DNA of 64,000 nucleotides from Lichenicola sp965198655. Its GTDB lineage: Bacteria > Pseudomonadota > Alphaproteobacteria > Acetobacterales > Acetobacteraceae. Both the position numbers and the translations under genes were made by a program. Where the stretch lies: contig OZ240668.1 in NCBI GenBank assembly GCA_965198655.1, positions 1,302,001-1,366,000 on the forward strand, in the 5' to 3' direction. Below the pieces are notes generated by a model, which was given only the letters and a program-made list of their open reading frames with translations, was not told the origin of the DNA and did no database searches. The first letter of the stretch is position 1, and every line of letters begins with the position of its first letter. This document shows, in pieces, positions 56,501-64,000 of this stretch.

Positions 56501-57131
56501 CCACTACCCGTTCGACCCGGACGCGTCGGCCGACGCGCCGCTGGACGACTTCGCCCGCCTGTTCGCGCCCGGTGGCGCGCTGGACGCCTACTTCAAGACC
56601 CAGCTCCGTCCCTACGTCGACCCCTCCGGGGCGGCCTGGCACGGGCAGCCGGTGGGCGGGATCGCCCCCCCGGCGTCGGACGCGTCGCTGGCGATGTTCC
56701 AGCAGGCGGCGCGCATACGCGACCAGTTCTTCCCGACCGGCGGCAGCACCCCCACCCTGCACTTCACCGTCACCCCGGTCTCGGCCGACCCGAAATCCAA
56801 GCAGGTGCTGCTGACGCTGGGGGCGGTGACGGTGACCTGGCAGCCGGGCTCGGTGCATGGCAGCGGCGTGACCTGGCCGTCCGACGGCCCGAACGAGGCG
56901 GAGCTCGCGTTCCACCCGGCTGCTTCGTTCCCGCACCATGCCGCCGGCGCCTGGGCGCTGTTCCGGCTGCTCGGGGACGGCCGTGTGGAGCCGGCGGACG
57001 CGCCGGGCCGCTACCTGCTGGGCTTCCGGTCCGGCGACCGCGAGGCCACGTTCTCGGTCGAGATGGCGTCCGCGAACACCCCCCTCGACACGAGGGCGTT
57101 GCAGGCGTTCCGTTGTCCGGTGTTGAAATGA
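53580..57131 (+). CDS. tssM: T6SS inner-membrane core protein TssM (IcmF)
   Basis: This encodes 1183 residues. Two helices in the first 65 residues precede a cytoplasmic GTPase-like domain with Walker A GPPGAGKT (about 139-146) and ADEAVLIDTAGRYTTQDSN. A third helix lies near 450-472, then a periplasmic domain of some 700 residues ending with LARLFAPGGALDAYFKTQL and the type VI C-terminal beta fold. The gene is intact. It overlaps tssL and the phosphatase gene by four bases on either side. Confidence 0.95.
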   Translation: MSGIENLLAMLLGRWATSFAGLAIASTLVWYLGPLIPGMQSRLARVLLILALVMLWGGINGVLSWRRRRRDRALTAGLTGEDGAPTGHRAVRGASPRAAGDEEVRRLRERLRESLSTLRKARGGGRGYIYEQPWFVLIGPPGAGKTTVLTQCGLRFPLARPDGSGGAAAVAGVGGTRLCDWWFADEAVLIDTAGRYTTQDSNQQVDHAGWLGFLDLLRRTRPRQPLNGVLVVMSLAEIGNMASAERVKHALAVRSRIKELTDRLGVRLPVYAVFSKADRIAGFTEFFDDLDQGARQQVWGTTLALSQGVEMFSAEYRLLIDRLDGRLFERLQAERGPDRRVAIAAFPLQMASLETPLSEFLNAAFGGTRLDPAPLLRGAYFTSGTQEGTPVDRLTGMLSRTFGIDQRRAPSLRPVAGRSYFIGRTVREVILGEALLVSASPRVRRRRLLWRSAGFSTVGLVTAVACLLLWREHAVNARAISQAQSAIDAYRGGLLALPLDPVRDDDLPRIVPVLDAARALPGGGAAGGRRLAARFGIGQGDKLAVTDRLAYRHALERVLLPRLIWRLEGQMRSHLDQPDFLYEATRIYLMLGNDGPLDVNLVRDWMALDWGTRYPGPVFEPMRDDLLRHLDALLAGPLPTVPLDGALVQEARSTFSRVSPAERVYSRIRPGAAAAAVPPWSPDLVLGGGGGNGQLFTRISGRPMSDGIPGFYTAEGFRSVLLPALRSAARDVTDEAWVLGRQPPGAAGPDGLEALEDGVIALYAVDYVRLWDAMLDDLALEPFRNHADAVQTLYVMASPQSPMRDLLVSIVHELAPARAAADPGGHAGGGDRAAADARASRLSAVFAQGRPAEAAAPLPGAQIDAHYRALLDFTGPTGQAEPITGVFRLLNQLQSELAQVSAAENPSAVLAGSQDPAQLLAAEADRQPQPVARWLHQISSGGGTMLRGDARQAAAGAFNGSDGPARLCHQVVDNHYPFDPDASADAPLDDFARLFAPGGALDAYFKTQLRPYVDPSGAAWHGQPVGGIAPPASDASLAMFQQAARIRDQFFPTGGSTPTLHFTVTPVSADPKSKQVLLTLGAVTVTWQPGSVHGSGVTWPSDGPNEAELAFHPAASFPHHAAGAWALFRLLGDGRVEPADAPGRYLLGFRSGDREATFSVEMASANTPLDTRALQAFRCPVLK

Positions 57132-57925
57132 GCGGGCTGAAGCGAGACCATGATGCGCTCCATCTCCCGACCCGGTCGCGCGCGTTGGTCCCGTCCGGTG
57201 GCGTCCGCGTGAGCGGCGAGGCGCGCGTGTCCGCGGTGTCGCATGCGGGTGCCGTGCGCCCGGAGAACCAGGACGCGCTGCTGTGCCGGCCGGAGGTCGG
57301 GCTGTTCGTGGTGGCCGATGGCGCCGGGGGCCACCGCGACGGGGCGATGGCGTCCAGCCGCGTGGTGGGCAGCGTGGCCTCGCTCGCCGCGGGCCTGAGT
57401 GCGGCGGAGCGGCTGACGCATCTGCGCCACCGGCTGTCGGCGCTGCACGACGCGCTGCTGGAGGAGGCGGGCGCGCGGGCGCCGGAACGGGGCATGGCCT
57501 CCACCGTGGTGGCGCTGCTGCTGGACCAGGACTTCTTCGCCTGCCTGTGGGCGGGCGACTCGCGCATCTACCTGCTGCGCGAGGGCGAGCTGACCCAGCT
57601 CACCCGCGACCACAGCGTGGTGCAGGAGCTGGTGGATACCGGGACGATCGAGGCGTGGGAGGCGGAGAGCCATCCGCAGGCGCACGTGATCACGCGCGCG
57701 ATCGGCGCCGGCCGCTCGCCGCTGCTGCTGGACAAGCGGGTGGGGCAGTTGCTGCCGTTCGACCGGTTCCTGCTGTGCAGCGACGGGCTGAGCAAGACGC
57801 TGGCCGACGCCGAGATCAAGCTGCTGCTGCAGCAGGGCGGCGACGCGGCCGCCCGTCTGGTGGAGGCGGCGCTGCTGCGCAAGGCGCGGGACAACGTGAC
57901 CGCGGTAGTGGTGGAGACGGACTAA
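57128..57925 (+). CDS. pppA: PP2C-type protein phosphatase PppA
   Basis: This encodes 265 residues. RPENQDALL, VVADGAGGHRDGAMAS, WAGDSRIYLLR, LLCSDGLSKTL and KARDNVTAVVV are the metal-binding motifs of PP2C phosphatases. In T6SS loci PppA removes the phosphate that PpkA places on TagH. It starts inside the tssM stop and is the last gene of the secretion locus. Confidence 0.93.
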   Translation: MSGLKRDHDALHLPTRSRALVPSGGVRVSGEARVSAVSHAGAVRPENQDALLCRPEVGLFVVADGAGGHRDGAMASSRVVGSVASLAAGLSAAERLTHLRHRLSALHDALLEEAGARAPERGMASTVVALLLDQDFFACLWAGDSRIYLLREGELTQLTRDHSVVQELVDTGTIEAWEAESHPQAHVITRAIGAGRSPLLLDKRVGQLLPFDRFLLCSDGLSKTLADAEIKLLLQQGGDAAARLVEAALLRKARDNVTAVVVETD

Positions 57926-57929
57926 GGGA

Positions 57930-58082
57930 AGGCCAGGGCTCCGCCCAGCGATCTGCTTCGCAGCACCGATCTGCTTCGCAGCCCGGTCCGCTGGGGCCGG
58001 AGGCCCCAGACCCCACTTACTTAGGAATTGGGTTTGAAGGGCGAGCCCTTCATGGGGTCCAGGGGCAAAGCCCCTGGCTTTC
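57930..58082. repeat. Dispersed intergenic repeat element, copy 2
   Basis: This gap holds a row of hairpins: TGGGGCC/GGCCCCA (57992-58008), GAAGGGC/GCCCTTC (58036-58051), and CCAGGGGC/GCCCCTGG (58059-58077) followed by CTTT. The 15-mer GATCTGCTTCGCAGC occurs twice, at 57950 and 57968. The same blocks recur at 16225-16390. It may also act as the transcription terminator after pppA. Confidence 0.7.
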
Positions 58083-58108
58083 GCTGATAGAATGGAAGAA
58101 AGGCTGTC

Positions 58109-58408
58109 ATGGGCGAGGCTCAACAACGTGCCATCCGCAACTACCGGTCTCGCCTCGGCGAGCGTGGCCTCACGCGCTTCGAGGTGCTGGGGCGCGATGC
58201 GGACCGCGACCTGATACGGGCACTCGCACGTCGGCTTGCCGCGGATACGCCCGAGGCGGCCGAGCTTCGGGCCAGGATGGCCAGCTCCATCGCCGGGAAG
58301 CCGCCCGGGGCGGGCAACATCCTCGCGGCGCTCCGGCGTTCGCCTCTCGTGGGTGTGGATCTCGACCTGTCTCGCCCACGCCTGGAGGGACGCGAGGTCG
58401 ATGGCTGA
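58109..58408 (+). CDS. VapB-like antitoxin
   Basis: This encodes 99 residues. IRNYRSRLGERGLTRFEVLGRDADRDLIRALARRL is the likely DNA-binding half, and NILAALRRSPLVGVDLDLSRP is the toxin-binding tail common in this antitoxin group. It sits one base upstream of a PIN toxin gene. It would repress its own operon. A degraded copy of its 3' half lies near 61.08 kb. The AAGAAAGG box upstream is a good ribosome site. Confidence 0.78.
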   Translation: MGEAQQRAIRNYRSRLGERGLTRFEVLGRDADRDLIRALARRLAADTPEAAELRARMASSIAGKPPGAGNILAALRRSPLVGVDLDLSRPRLEGREVDG

Positions 58409-58841
58409 TGCGTTTCCTGCTCGACACGAACATCATCAGCAACGTCGTCAAGCCGGCTCCGTCCGAAGCGCTCCTGGCTTGGATGGCCCGGCGTCTGGAC
58501 GAGGATCTCTTCATCACGTCCCTGACAGTCGCCGAGATCTACCGCGGGGTGCTGGAAAAGCCTGCTGGACGGCGCCGCGATCAGCTCGAGGACTGGTTCT
58601 TCGGCCCTGAAGGTCCCCAGGCCCTGTTCGCCGATCGCATCCTGGTCTTCGATGCGAAGGCGGCCCTCGCCTGGGCAAGGCTCATGGCGGACGCACGGGC
58701 GCATGGCCGGCCTCGCAGCGCGCTGGACGCGATCATCGCCGCCATCGCGGACGCGAATGGCGGCGTGGTCGTGACCGACAACGAGCGGGATTCGAGGGCG
58801 TCGAGATCGTCAATCCGCTGCGGCCTGGTCGTTCCGGATGA
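58408..58841 (+). pseudogene. VapC-like PIN-domain toxin, frameshifted near the 3' end
   Basis: The frame opens with MRFLLDTNIISNVVKP and holds the PIN acids (LLDTN Asp6, the Glu in VAEIYRG, ALDAIIAA Asp, VTDN Asp). After NERD at 58791 the frame runs into improbable sequence. Adding one T there (GAT-TTC-GAG) restores GVEIVNPLRPGRSG and a stop at 58839-58841, the usual VapC ending. A base has been lost from the gene or from the assembly. Without repair the frame runs to 58977, over the convergent hydrolase gene. The active site lies before the frameshift. Confidence 0.75.
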
Positions 58842-58883
58842 CGGTCCGTGTCCGGGCCTCGCGGCTCGGGCGAACGGTCCGCC

Positions 58884-60848
58884 TCAGCCCGGGGCCGAAG
58901 CGGCCGGCATGACCGGCAGCAGCACGGCGCTGCGGCCTCCGGCGCCGCGCTCGACGGTCATGGTGGCTGGGCGGTAATCCGCTGGCTTCGCGAACAGGAT
59001 GTTGGGCACGAAGGTCTGCGGGTTGCGGTCGTAGAGCGGGAACAGGGTGCTCTGCACCTGCACCATCAGGCGGTGGCCGGGCTGCAGCGTGTAGTTCAGG
59101 GTGGGGAGGCGGAACCTGTACTCCTGCACCTGGCCGGCCGGGATCGCGCTCGGGTGCTCGAAGCTCCGGCGGTAGCGGCCGCGGAAGATGTCGAGGCTGA
59201 TCGGGAGCTGGTAGCCGCCCATCTCCGGCTGCGCCGGGTCGGTGGACGGGTAGACGTCGATGATCTTGACGGCGAAGTCGGCGTCGGTGCCGGTGATGCG
59301 GACGAACAGGTCGGCCACCGGGGCACCGGCGAACCGGACCGGGTGGTCGAGCGCCGGGGTGCGGTAGACCAGCACGTCGGGGCGGCTGGCGGCGCTGCGC
59401 TGGTCCTGCACTAGCCAGGTGGTCCAGGCAGCATGGTCGGCGAAGCGGGCGGGGAGCGGCTCGAACGGGATCGGCCGGGCGGGGTCGGAGGTGTAGCTGT
59501 CCTCACCTGCCTTGGGGTCGGTGGTGGCGAGGCCGCCATCGTCCTGGAAATAGTACGGGGTCAGCGCGGCGGGAGCGACCAGCGGCCAATCGGGGAGGCT
59601 GTCCCAGTGGTTCTCGCCGGGATCGTAGATCAGCACCTTGGGTGTCGGCTGGGCGGGGGTGCGGTCCTTCAAGTAGGTGTCGAAGAAGGGGACCAGCACG
59701 TCGCGGCGGAAGTCGGCGGCGGTGTCGCCCTTCCACTTCAGCGGGCCGAGCGAGTCGGCGCTGCGGTTGACCTGGCTGTGATACCACGGGCCCATCACCA
59801 GGTGGGCGTTGGCGGTCGCGTTGGCGGCGCGGAGCGCGTCCCAGGTGTGGACGGCGCCGTACATGTCCTCCTGGTCCCACAGGCCCTGCAGCCACATGGT
59901 GGGAACGGCAGGGGGACGGGCAGCGATCAGCCTGTCCAGCGCCTGCACCTGCCAGAAGGCGTCGTAGGCCGGGTGGGCGGCGAGGCGGCGCCAGAACGGG
60001 AGCTGGTCGAAGCCGTGCGCCTGGGCGTAGGCGCCGGCGGAACCGGCGTCGAGGAAGGCCTGGTAGTCGTCGTAGGCGGTGCGGGGGACGGGGTCACCCT
60101 TGCCTTTCACGCTGGTCTGGCCGGCGACGTAGTCAAGGTTGGTCTGGCGGAAGGCGCCGTAGTGGAACCAGTCGTCACCCATCCAGCCGTCGATCATCGG
60201 GCTTTCGGGAGCGGCGACCTTCAGCGCCGGGTGCGGCCCGAGCAGGGCCATGGTGACGGTCCAGCCGTCATAGGAGGAGCCGATCTCGCCGACCCGGCTG
60301 TTGGATTCCGGGACATTCTTCGACAGCCAGTCGGTGGTGTCGTAGGCATCCGTGGTGTCGTCGGTGTTGGACGGGTTGAAGGAGCCGATCGGCGGGCGGG
60401 TCATGGTGTAGGCGCCCTCGGAGCCGTACTTGCCGCGCACGTCCTGGAACACGAGGATGTAGCCGTCGTCGACCCACTCGCGGTCGGCGGACCAGGCGGC
60501 GTCGCGCAGATGCGGGATCTCCTTCTTGACGAAGAAGGTCGCGTCGTAGGGGGTACGCTCCAGCAGCATCGGCAGGCCGTGGGCGCCGTGCGGCACGACG
60601 ATGACGGTGTGCAGCTTCACGCCGTCGCGCATGGGGATCATGACCTCGCGCCGGTCGTAGTCGTACTCGGTGCGAGGGGCCGCCCAATGGGGGGCGATGT
60701 CGCCCTGCGTCGGGGGCTGGTCGTCGAGCTGCGCCGGCGCGGGGCCGGAAGATGGCTGGGGGGATTGCGGGGCGGTCTGGGCCGTGCCCGCGACGGGGAT
60801 GGCCAGGAGGGCGGCGAGGCAGGCGGCGGGGACCCAGGATGTCGTCAA
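58884..60848 (-). CDS. CocE/NonD (S15) family secreted hydrolase
   Basis: This encodes about 654 residues. A Sec signal (VPAACLAALLAIPVAGTAQ) is followed by an alpha/beta hydrolase domain with the nucleophile in GEIGSSYDGW, VFQDVRGKYGSEG, the acid near LWDQEDMYG and the His in GPWYHSQ. The C-terminal half is the jelly-roll (GADLFVRITG..DADFAVKIIDVYP). The family includes X-Pro dipeptidyl-peptidases and acylase-type esterases. TTG 60848 is chosen because it starts just before the signal peptide; no good ribosome site is seen. Confidence 0.85.
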   Translation of the reverse strand: MTTSWVPAACLAALLAIPVAGTAQTAPQSPQPSSGPAPAQLDDQPPTQGDIAPHWAAPRTEYDYDRREVMIPMRDGVKLHTVIVVPHGAHGLPMLLERTPYDATFFVKKEIPHLRDAAWSADREWVDDGYILVFQDVRGKYGSEGAYTMTRPPIGSFNPSNTDDTTDAYDTTDWLSKNVPESNSRVGEIGSSYDGWTVTMALLGPHPALKVAAPESPMIDGWMGDDWFHYGAFRQTNLDYVAGQTSVKGKGDPVPRTAYDDYQAFLDAGSAGAYAQAHGFDQLPFWRRLAAHPAYDAFWQVQALDRLIAARPPAVPTMWLQGLWDQEDMYGAVHTWDALRAANATANAHLVMGPWYHSQVNRSADSLGPLKWKGDTAADFRRDVLVPFFDTYLKDRTPAQPTPKVLIYDPGENHWDSLPDWPLVAPAALTPYYFQDDGGLATTDPKAGEDSYTSDPARPIPFEPLPARFADHAAWTTWLVQDQRSAASRPDVLVYRTPALDHPVRFAGAPVADLFVRITGTDADFAVKIIDVYPSTDPAQPEMGGYQLPISLDIFRGRYRRSFEHPSAIPAGQVQEYRFRLPTLNYTLQPGHRLMVQVQSTLFPLYDRNPQTFVPNILFAKPADYRPATMTVERGAGGRSAVLLPVMPAASAPG

Positions 60849-61059
60849 GGATGAGGTTCCGGTTGCGGTGGAGCTTGGGCGGCACGCGGCCCGGGCAGAT
60901 GGGGCTACCCTATCAGCCGCCGCGTCCGGCGTCCCGGGTCCGTCGATGATCCGCGGCGGCGGCGCGGGCCGATCGCGCACCGGGGCATGAGCCCGCTCGG
61001 GCCGGTCGCGGCCACCAGCGCCCGGTCGCCTCGTCTTCGACACCTGGAGGACCGGGTCG

Positions 61060-61180
61060 CTGGCGAGCGACCCCAAGACAGGCAGCACCCTCGCGGCGCT
61101 CCGGCGTTCGTGCCTCGTGGGCGTGGATCTTGACCTGGGCCCGTCGTCGGATCGACACGAGCGTCGTCAGCGACGCCGTG
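61060..61180 (+). pseudogene. Remnant of a second vapBC-like pair
   Basis: Bases near 61089-61136 read STLAALRRSCLVGVDLDLG, nearly the antitoxin tail seen at 58315-58375, and the DNA itself matches over about 50 bases. A few bases later another frame gives RIDTSVVSDAV, similar to the PIN toxin start LLDTN(V/I)IS. The antitoxin end is thus joined directly to the toxin start by an internal deletion. Nothing translatable remains. With the intact pair it brackets the S15-family hydrolase gene. Confidence 0.6.
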
Positions 61181-61291
61181 CAGGGCGCGTGCGGCGCGGA
61201 TGGGGTGGACGGTCACTCCGCGACGTGGTCCTGTTCGCCGCATCGAGATGCGCAAGCACGAACGCCGTGGGGCACGACGGGCCGAAGCTGC

Positions 61292-62449
61292 ATGACGTCG
61301 ACTCGTCAGCCCGATCCGGCGTCCGACCCCGTGGTTGCCGGTCGGGTCGTTCCACCCAAGGCGGAGGTGAGGTCCCTCACCGTTCTTCGCGGGATCGTGG
61401 CGCTCTGGGTGGTCGGGCATCACTGCGTGCAACAAACGCCAACGGCGTTCAAGCCTCCAGCTCCTTTCGCCAACGTCCCAGAAGTCGGCTATGTCGGGGT
61501 GGATATCTTCTTCCTGCTGAGCGGCTTCGTGCTCGCCTACGCCAATCGGGACATGAAGCTGGGGCACGTGCCGGGCTTCTTCCTGCGACGAGCGGTTCGC
61601 GTCTACCCGCTCAACATCGCCCTGATCGGAGTGCTGTCGATCGGGGCCGTTGCCGGCATCTACCTCGGCGCCCCGGTCGGCTGGTCCAGGCTGCTGGCAG
61701 CGCTTCTCATGGTTCAGCCGTTTCTGACGCGCCAGCCGGAGTGGCTGGTGGTGAACTGGTCGGTCGGCATCGAGTTCGCCTGCTACCTAGCCTGCCCGTT
61801 CGCGTTGATCTCGGCGAGGATGCTCGGCGCCGGTTATGCTCGCGTCCTGCTGATGTCGGCGGTGCTGCTCGAATGGCACTTCTACCCGACATACGTCACC
61901 TACTGGTGGGCAACAGCCGCCTTGGCCCGCTGTGTTCCCGCCTTCTTCCTGGGCGTCCTGTCCTACCTGGAGATCGCTCGCTGGCAGGACAGGCTGTTCC
62001 AGGTCCCGGCCGTTCTGAGGCGGGTCGTCGAGCTTGTTCTGATCGCCGAGCTGGTCTGGCAGGCATCCCAGGGGCAGACGCGGCCGATCCCGTTCGTGGC
62101 GATGCTGATCATCCTGGTTCTCTACATCGGAAACGTTCCGACCCGACCAACCCGATCGATCGATCCCCTGGCCTGGCTAGGCCGCATCTCCTTCTTGGTC
62201 TACCTTCTCCACCTTCCGGTGGTGACGCTGCTGTCAGGAAGCCTTCCGTTGCTGGAGCGCCATCTTCCGGTCCTGGCGGTCTACCCTGCGTACTTGGGGT
62301 GCGTCCTCTTGCCCGTGTTGGGCTTGTCCCAGCTTTCCTACACGTTCATCGAGACGCCGGGCAGACGGCTCTTCCGGCGTGCGAGGCATCCGGCCGATCG
62401 CGGGCTCCGTCGGCACGGATATTCAAGGAACTCGCCCGCCAATACCTGA
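61292..62449 (+). CDS. Acyltransferase-3 family membrane protein (OafA/YrhL-like)
   Basis: This encodes 385 residues with about ten helices. LTVLRGIVALWVVGHHCVQ has the conserved Arg and His-His, VGVDIFFLLSGFVLAY the next signature, and NWSVGIEFACYL the later one. YTFIETPGRRLFRR closes the membrane part. Family members transfer acetyl or other acyl groups to surface sugars or small molecules. ATG 61292 is preferred over earlier in-frame starts, which would overlap the vapBC remnant. Confidence 0.88.
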   Translation: MTSTRQPDPASDPVVAGRVVPPKAEVRSLTVLRGIVALWVVGHHCVQQTPTAFKPPAPFANVPEVGYVGVDIFFLLSGFVLAYANRDMKLGHVPGFFLRRAVRVYPLNIALIGVLSIGAVAGIYLGAPVGWSRLLAALLMVQPFLTRQPEWLVVNWSVGIEFACYLACPFALISARMLGAGYARVLLMSAVLLEWHFYPTYVTYWWATAALARCVPAFFLGVLSYLEIARWQDRLFQVPAVLRRVVELVLIAELVWQASQGQTRPIPFVAMLIILVLYIGNVPTRPTRSIDPLAWLGRISFLVYLLHLPVVTLLSGSLPLLERHLPVLAVYPAYLGCVLLPVLGLSQLSYTFIETPGRRLFRRARHPADRGLRRHGYSRNSPANT

Positions 62450-62573
62450 AGCCAGGACGTCACCGGATCAGGAGCCGTCGCCCGGGCGGTCGAGATGCGG
62501 GAGGGGAAGAGCGTGGAGCGGGATGGCGTTCCACACTGCGAAACGCCCTCCCGTCTGGTCGCAGTTGTCCGGA

Positions 62574-64000
62574 TCAGGCGATATCGAACCGGTCCAGGTT
62601 CATCACCTTGGTCCACACGGTCACGAAGTCCTGCACGAACGCGTCCTGCGAGTCCGAGCAGCCGAACACCTCGGACACCGCGCGCAGCAGCGAGTTCGAG
62701 CCGAAGACCAGGTCGACGCGGCTGCCGGTCCACTTCACCGCGCCGGTGCGGCGGTCGCGGCCCTCGAAGCGGTCCTCGGCCTCGGACACCGCCGTCCAGG
62801 TCGTGCCCATGTCGAGCAGGTTGACGAAGAAGTCGTTGGTCAGCACCCCCGGACGGGTGGTGAACACGCCGAGCGCGGAGCCGCCGTGGTTGGCGCCCAG
62901 CACGCGCAGGCCGCCGAGCAGAACCGTCATCTCCGGAGCGGTCAGGGTCAGCAGGTGCGCCCGGTCCACCAGGTTCACCTCGTCCTGCCGTCCGCGGCTG
63001 TGGCCGACATAGTTGCGGAACCCGTCCGCGTGCGGCTGCAGCACGCGGAAGGAATGCGCGTCGGTCTGCTCCTGCGACGCGTCGGTGCGGCCCGGAGTGA
63101 ACGGGACCTCCACGGCGTGGCCGGCATCCTTCGCCGCCTGCTCGACCGCGGCGCAGCCGCCCAGCACGATCAGGTCGGCGAGCGAGACCTTCTTGCCGTC
63201 GGTCCGCGCGGCGTTGAACTCGGCCTGCATCCGCTCCAGCGTGTGCAGCACCGTCGCCAGCTCGGCTGGCTCGTTCGCCGGCCAGTCCTTCTGCGGGGCG
63301 AGGCGGATGCGGGCGCCGTTGGCGCCGCCGCGCTTGTCGGTGCCGCGGAAGGTCGAAGCCGACTTCCAGGCGGTCGAGACCAACTGCGACACGGACAGGC
63401 CGGACTGGAGCAGGGTCGCCTTCAGCGCCGCGATGTCCGCGTCGTCCACCAGCGGATGGTCCACCGCCGGGACCGGGTCCTGCCATAGCAGCACCTCCGA
63501 CGGCACCTCCGGGCCGAGGTAGCGCGCCACCGGCCCCATGTCGCGATGGGTGAGCTTGAACCAGGCGCGGGCGAAGGCGTCGGAGAACGCGTCCAGATCC
63601 TGATGGAAGCGCTTGGAGATCTCCAGGTAGGCCGGGTCCCTGATCATGGCGATGTCGGAGGTGAACATCATCGGCGGGTGGCGCTTGGCGGCGTCGTGCG
63701 CGTCCGGCACCAGGTCGGCGGCCTCGCCGTTCTTGGGGCGCCACTGCCAGCCGCCGCCGGGGCCGCGCTCCAGCTCCCACTCGTAGCGGAACAGGTTTTC
63801 GAAGTACTCGTTGTCCCAGCGGGTCGGCTCGGAGGTCCAGGCGCCCTCCAGGCCGCTGGAGATGGTGTCGGCGCCCTTGCCGGTGCCGTAGCTGTTCTTC
63901 CAGCCGAGCCCCATCTGCTCCAGGTCGGCGGCCTCGGGCTCCGGGCCCACGTGCGTCCCGGCACTGGCGGCGCCGTGGCTCTTGCCGAAGGTGTGGCCGC
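62574..64000 (-). CDS. katG: Catalase-peroxidase KatG (partial, 5' end outside window)
   Basis: About 475 C-terminal codons are present. The proximal-His motif GHTFGKSHG is at the very edge, then WTSEPTRWDNEYFENLF, WQWRPKNG and the second, non-haem domain (KDLIVLGGCAAVEQAAKDAG-like, YVGHSRGRQDEVNLVDRAHLLTLTAPEMTVLLGGLR) to the usual C-terminus DRFDIA. KatG destroys hydrogen peroxide. The distal Trp-Tyr-Met crosslink residues lie outside the window. The reading frame seen is intact. Confidence 0.95.
   Translation of the reverse strand, partial: GHTFGKSHGAASAGTHVGPEPEAADLEQMGLGWKNSYGTGKGADTISSGLEGAWTSEPTRWDNEYFENLFRYEWELERGPGGGWQWRPKNGEAADLVPDAHDAAKRHPPMMFTSDIAMIRDPAYLEISKRFHQDLDAFSDAFARAWFKLTHRDMGPVARYLGPEVPSEVLLWQDPVPAVDHPLVDDADIAALKATLLQSGLSVSQLVSTAWKSASTFRGTDKRGGANGARIRLAPQKDWPANEPAELATVLHTLERMQAEFNAARTDGKKVSLADLIVLGGCAAVEQAAKDAGHAVEVPFTPGRTDASQEQTDAHSFRVLQPHADGFRNYVGHSRGRQDEVNLVDRAHLLTLTAPEMTVLLGGLRVLGANHGGSALGVFTTRPGVLTNDFFVNLLDMGTTWTAVSEAEDRFEGRDRRTGAVKWTGSRVDLVFGSNSLLRAVSEVFGCSDSQDAFVQDFVTVWTKVMNLDRFDIA

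Overview
The window is about 64 kb of very GC-rich DNA with dense genes, GTG/ATG/TTG starts and many 4-base ATGA or GTGA overlaps between neighbours. Gene content (a two-TssC type VI secretion system, PduO and CobA corrinoid enzymes, a DUF4142 lipoprotein, a LOV protein, KatG) and codon use suggest an alphaproteobacterium, most likely in or near the Acetobacteraceae/Rhodospirillales. This is inference; no rRNA or other taxonomic marker is present, and I saw no tRNA gene.

Layout. (1) 1-10.7 kb is chromosomal housekeeping: a secreted alpha/beta hydrolase (cut by the left edge), an FtsJ/RlmM-like methyltransferase, a DUF423 protein, prolyl iminopeptidase, a membrane protein, a DUF4142 lipoprotein, an ABM monooxygenase coupled to cobalamin adenosyltransferase, CobA, ferredoxin-NADP reductase and glutathione reductase. 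(2) 10.98-20.5 kb is a tight run of eight genes plus a 19-codon micro-ORF: HD-like protein, Trm112-like/SAM methyltransferase, Gfo/Idh/MocA oxidoreductase, zinc-ribbon MBL-fold protein, GT4 glycosyltransferase, PIG-L deacetylase, micro-ORF, YcaO and an OpgH-like GT2. It looks like an undescribed YcaO biosynthetic locus, and the micro-ORF is placed exactly where a peptide substrate could be encoded. (3) 20.6-27.1 kb holds a frameshifted secreted protein gene, a LOV photosensor with an unknown C-terminal domain next to a Crp/Fnr regulator, and a leftward group: Tat-exported TPP enzyme, nucleoside deoxyribosyltransferase and MFS exporter, followed by a 4 x 24 bp tandem repeat.

(4) 27.3-57.9 kb is a large type VI secretion locus. 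hcp and clpV run left; tssA, tssB, two tssC genes, tagJ, tssE, tssF, tssG, tssK, tssL, tssM and vgrG run right. Regulatory and accessory genes are interleaved: a class I methyltransferase, a caspase-fold-like/peptidoglycan-binding protein, a CxxCH haem HAMP membrane protein, a PpkA-type kinase, a DUF6931-like protein, an FHA protein (TagH) and a PppA phosphatase. The second tssC has no ATG, GTG or TTG at the expected start. No tssJ, PAAR or clear effector/immunity pair is visible.

(5) 57.9-64 kb holds a dispersed intergenic repeat that also occurs at 16.2 kb, a vapBC-like toxin-antitoxin pair whose toxin is frameshifted near its end, a CocE/NonD-family secreted hydrolase, a collapsed second vapBC remnant, an acyltransferase-3 membrane protein, and katG cut by the right edge.

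The kinase, phosphatase, FHA protein and possibly the haem protein probably gate the secretion machine by threonine phosphorylation. The enzymes of region 2 probably build and glycosylate one small product of unknown identity.
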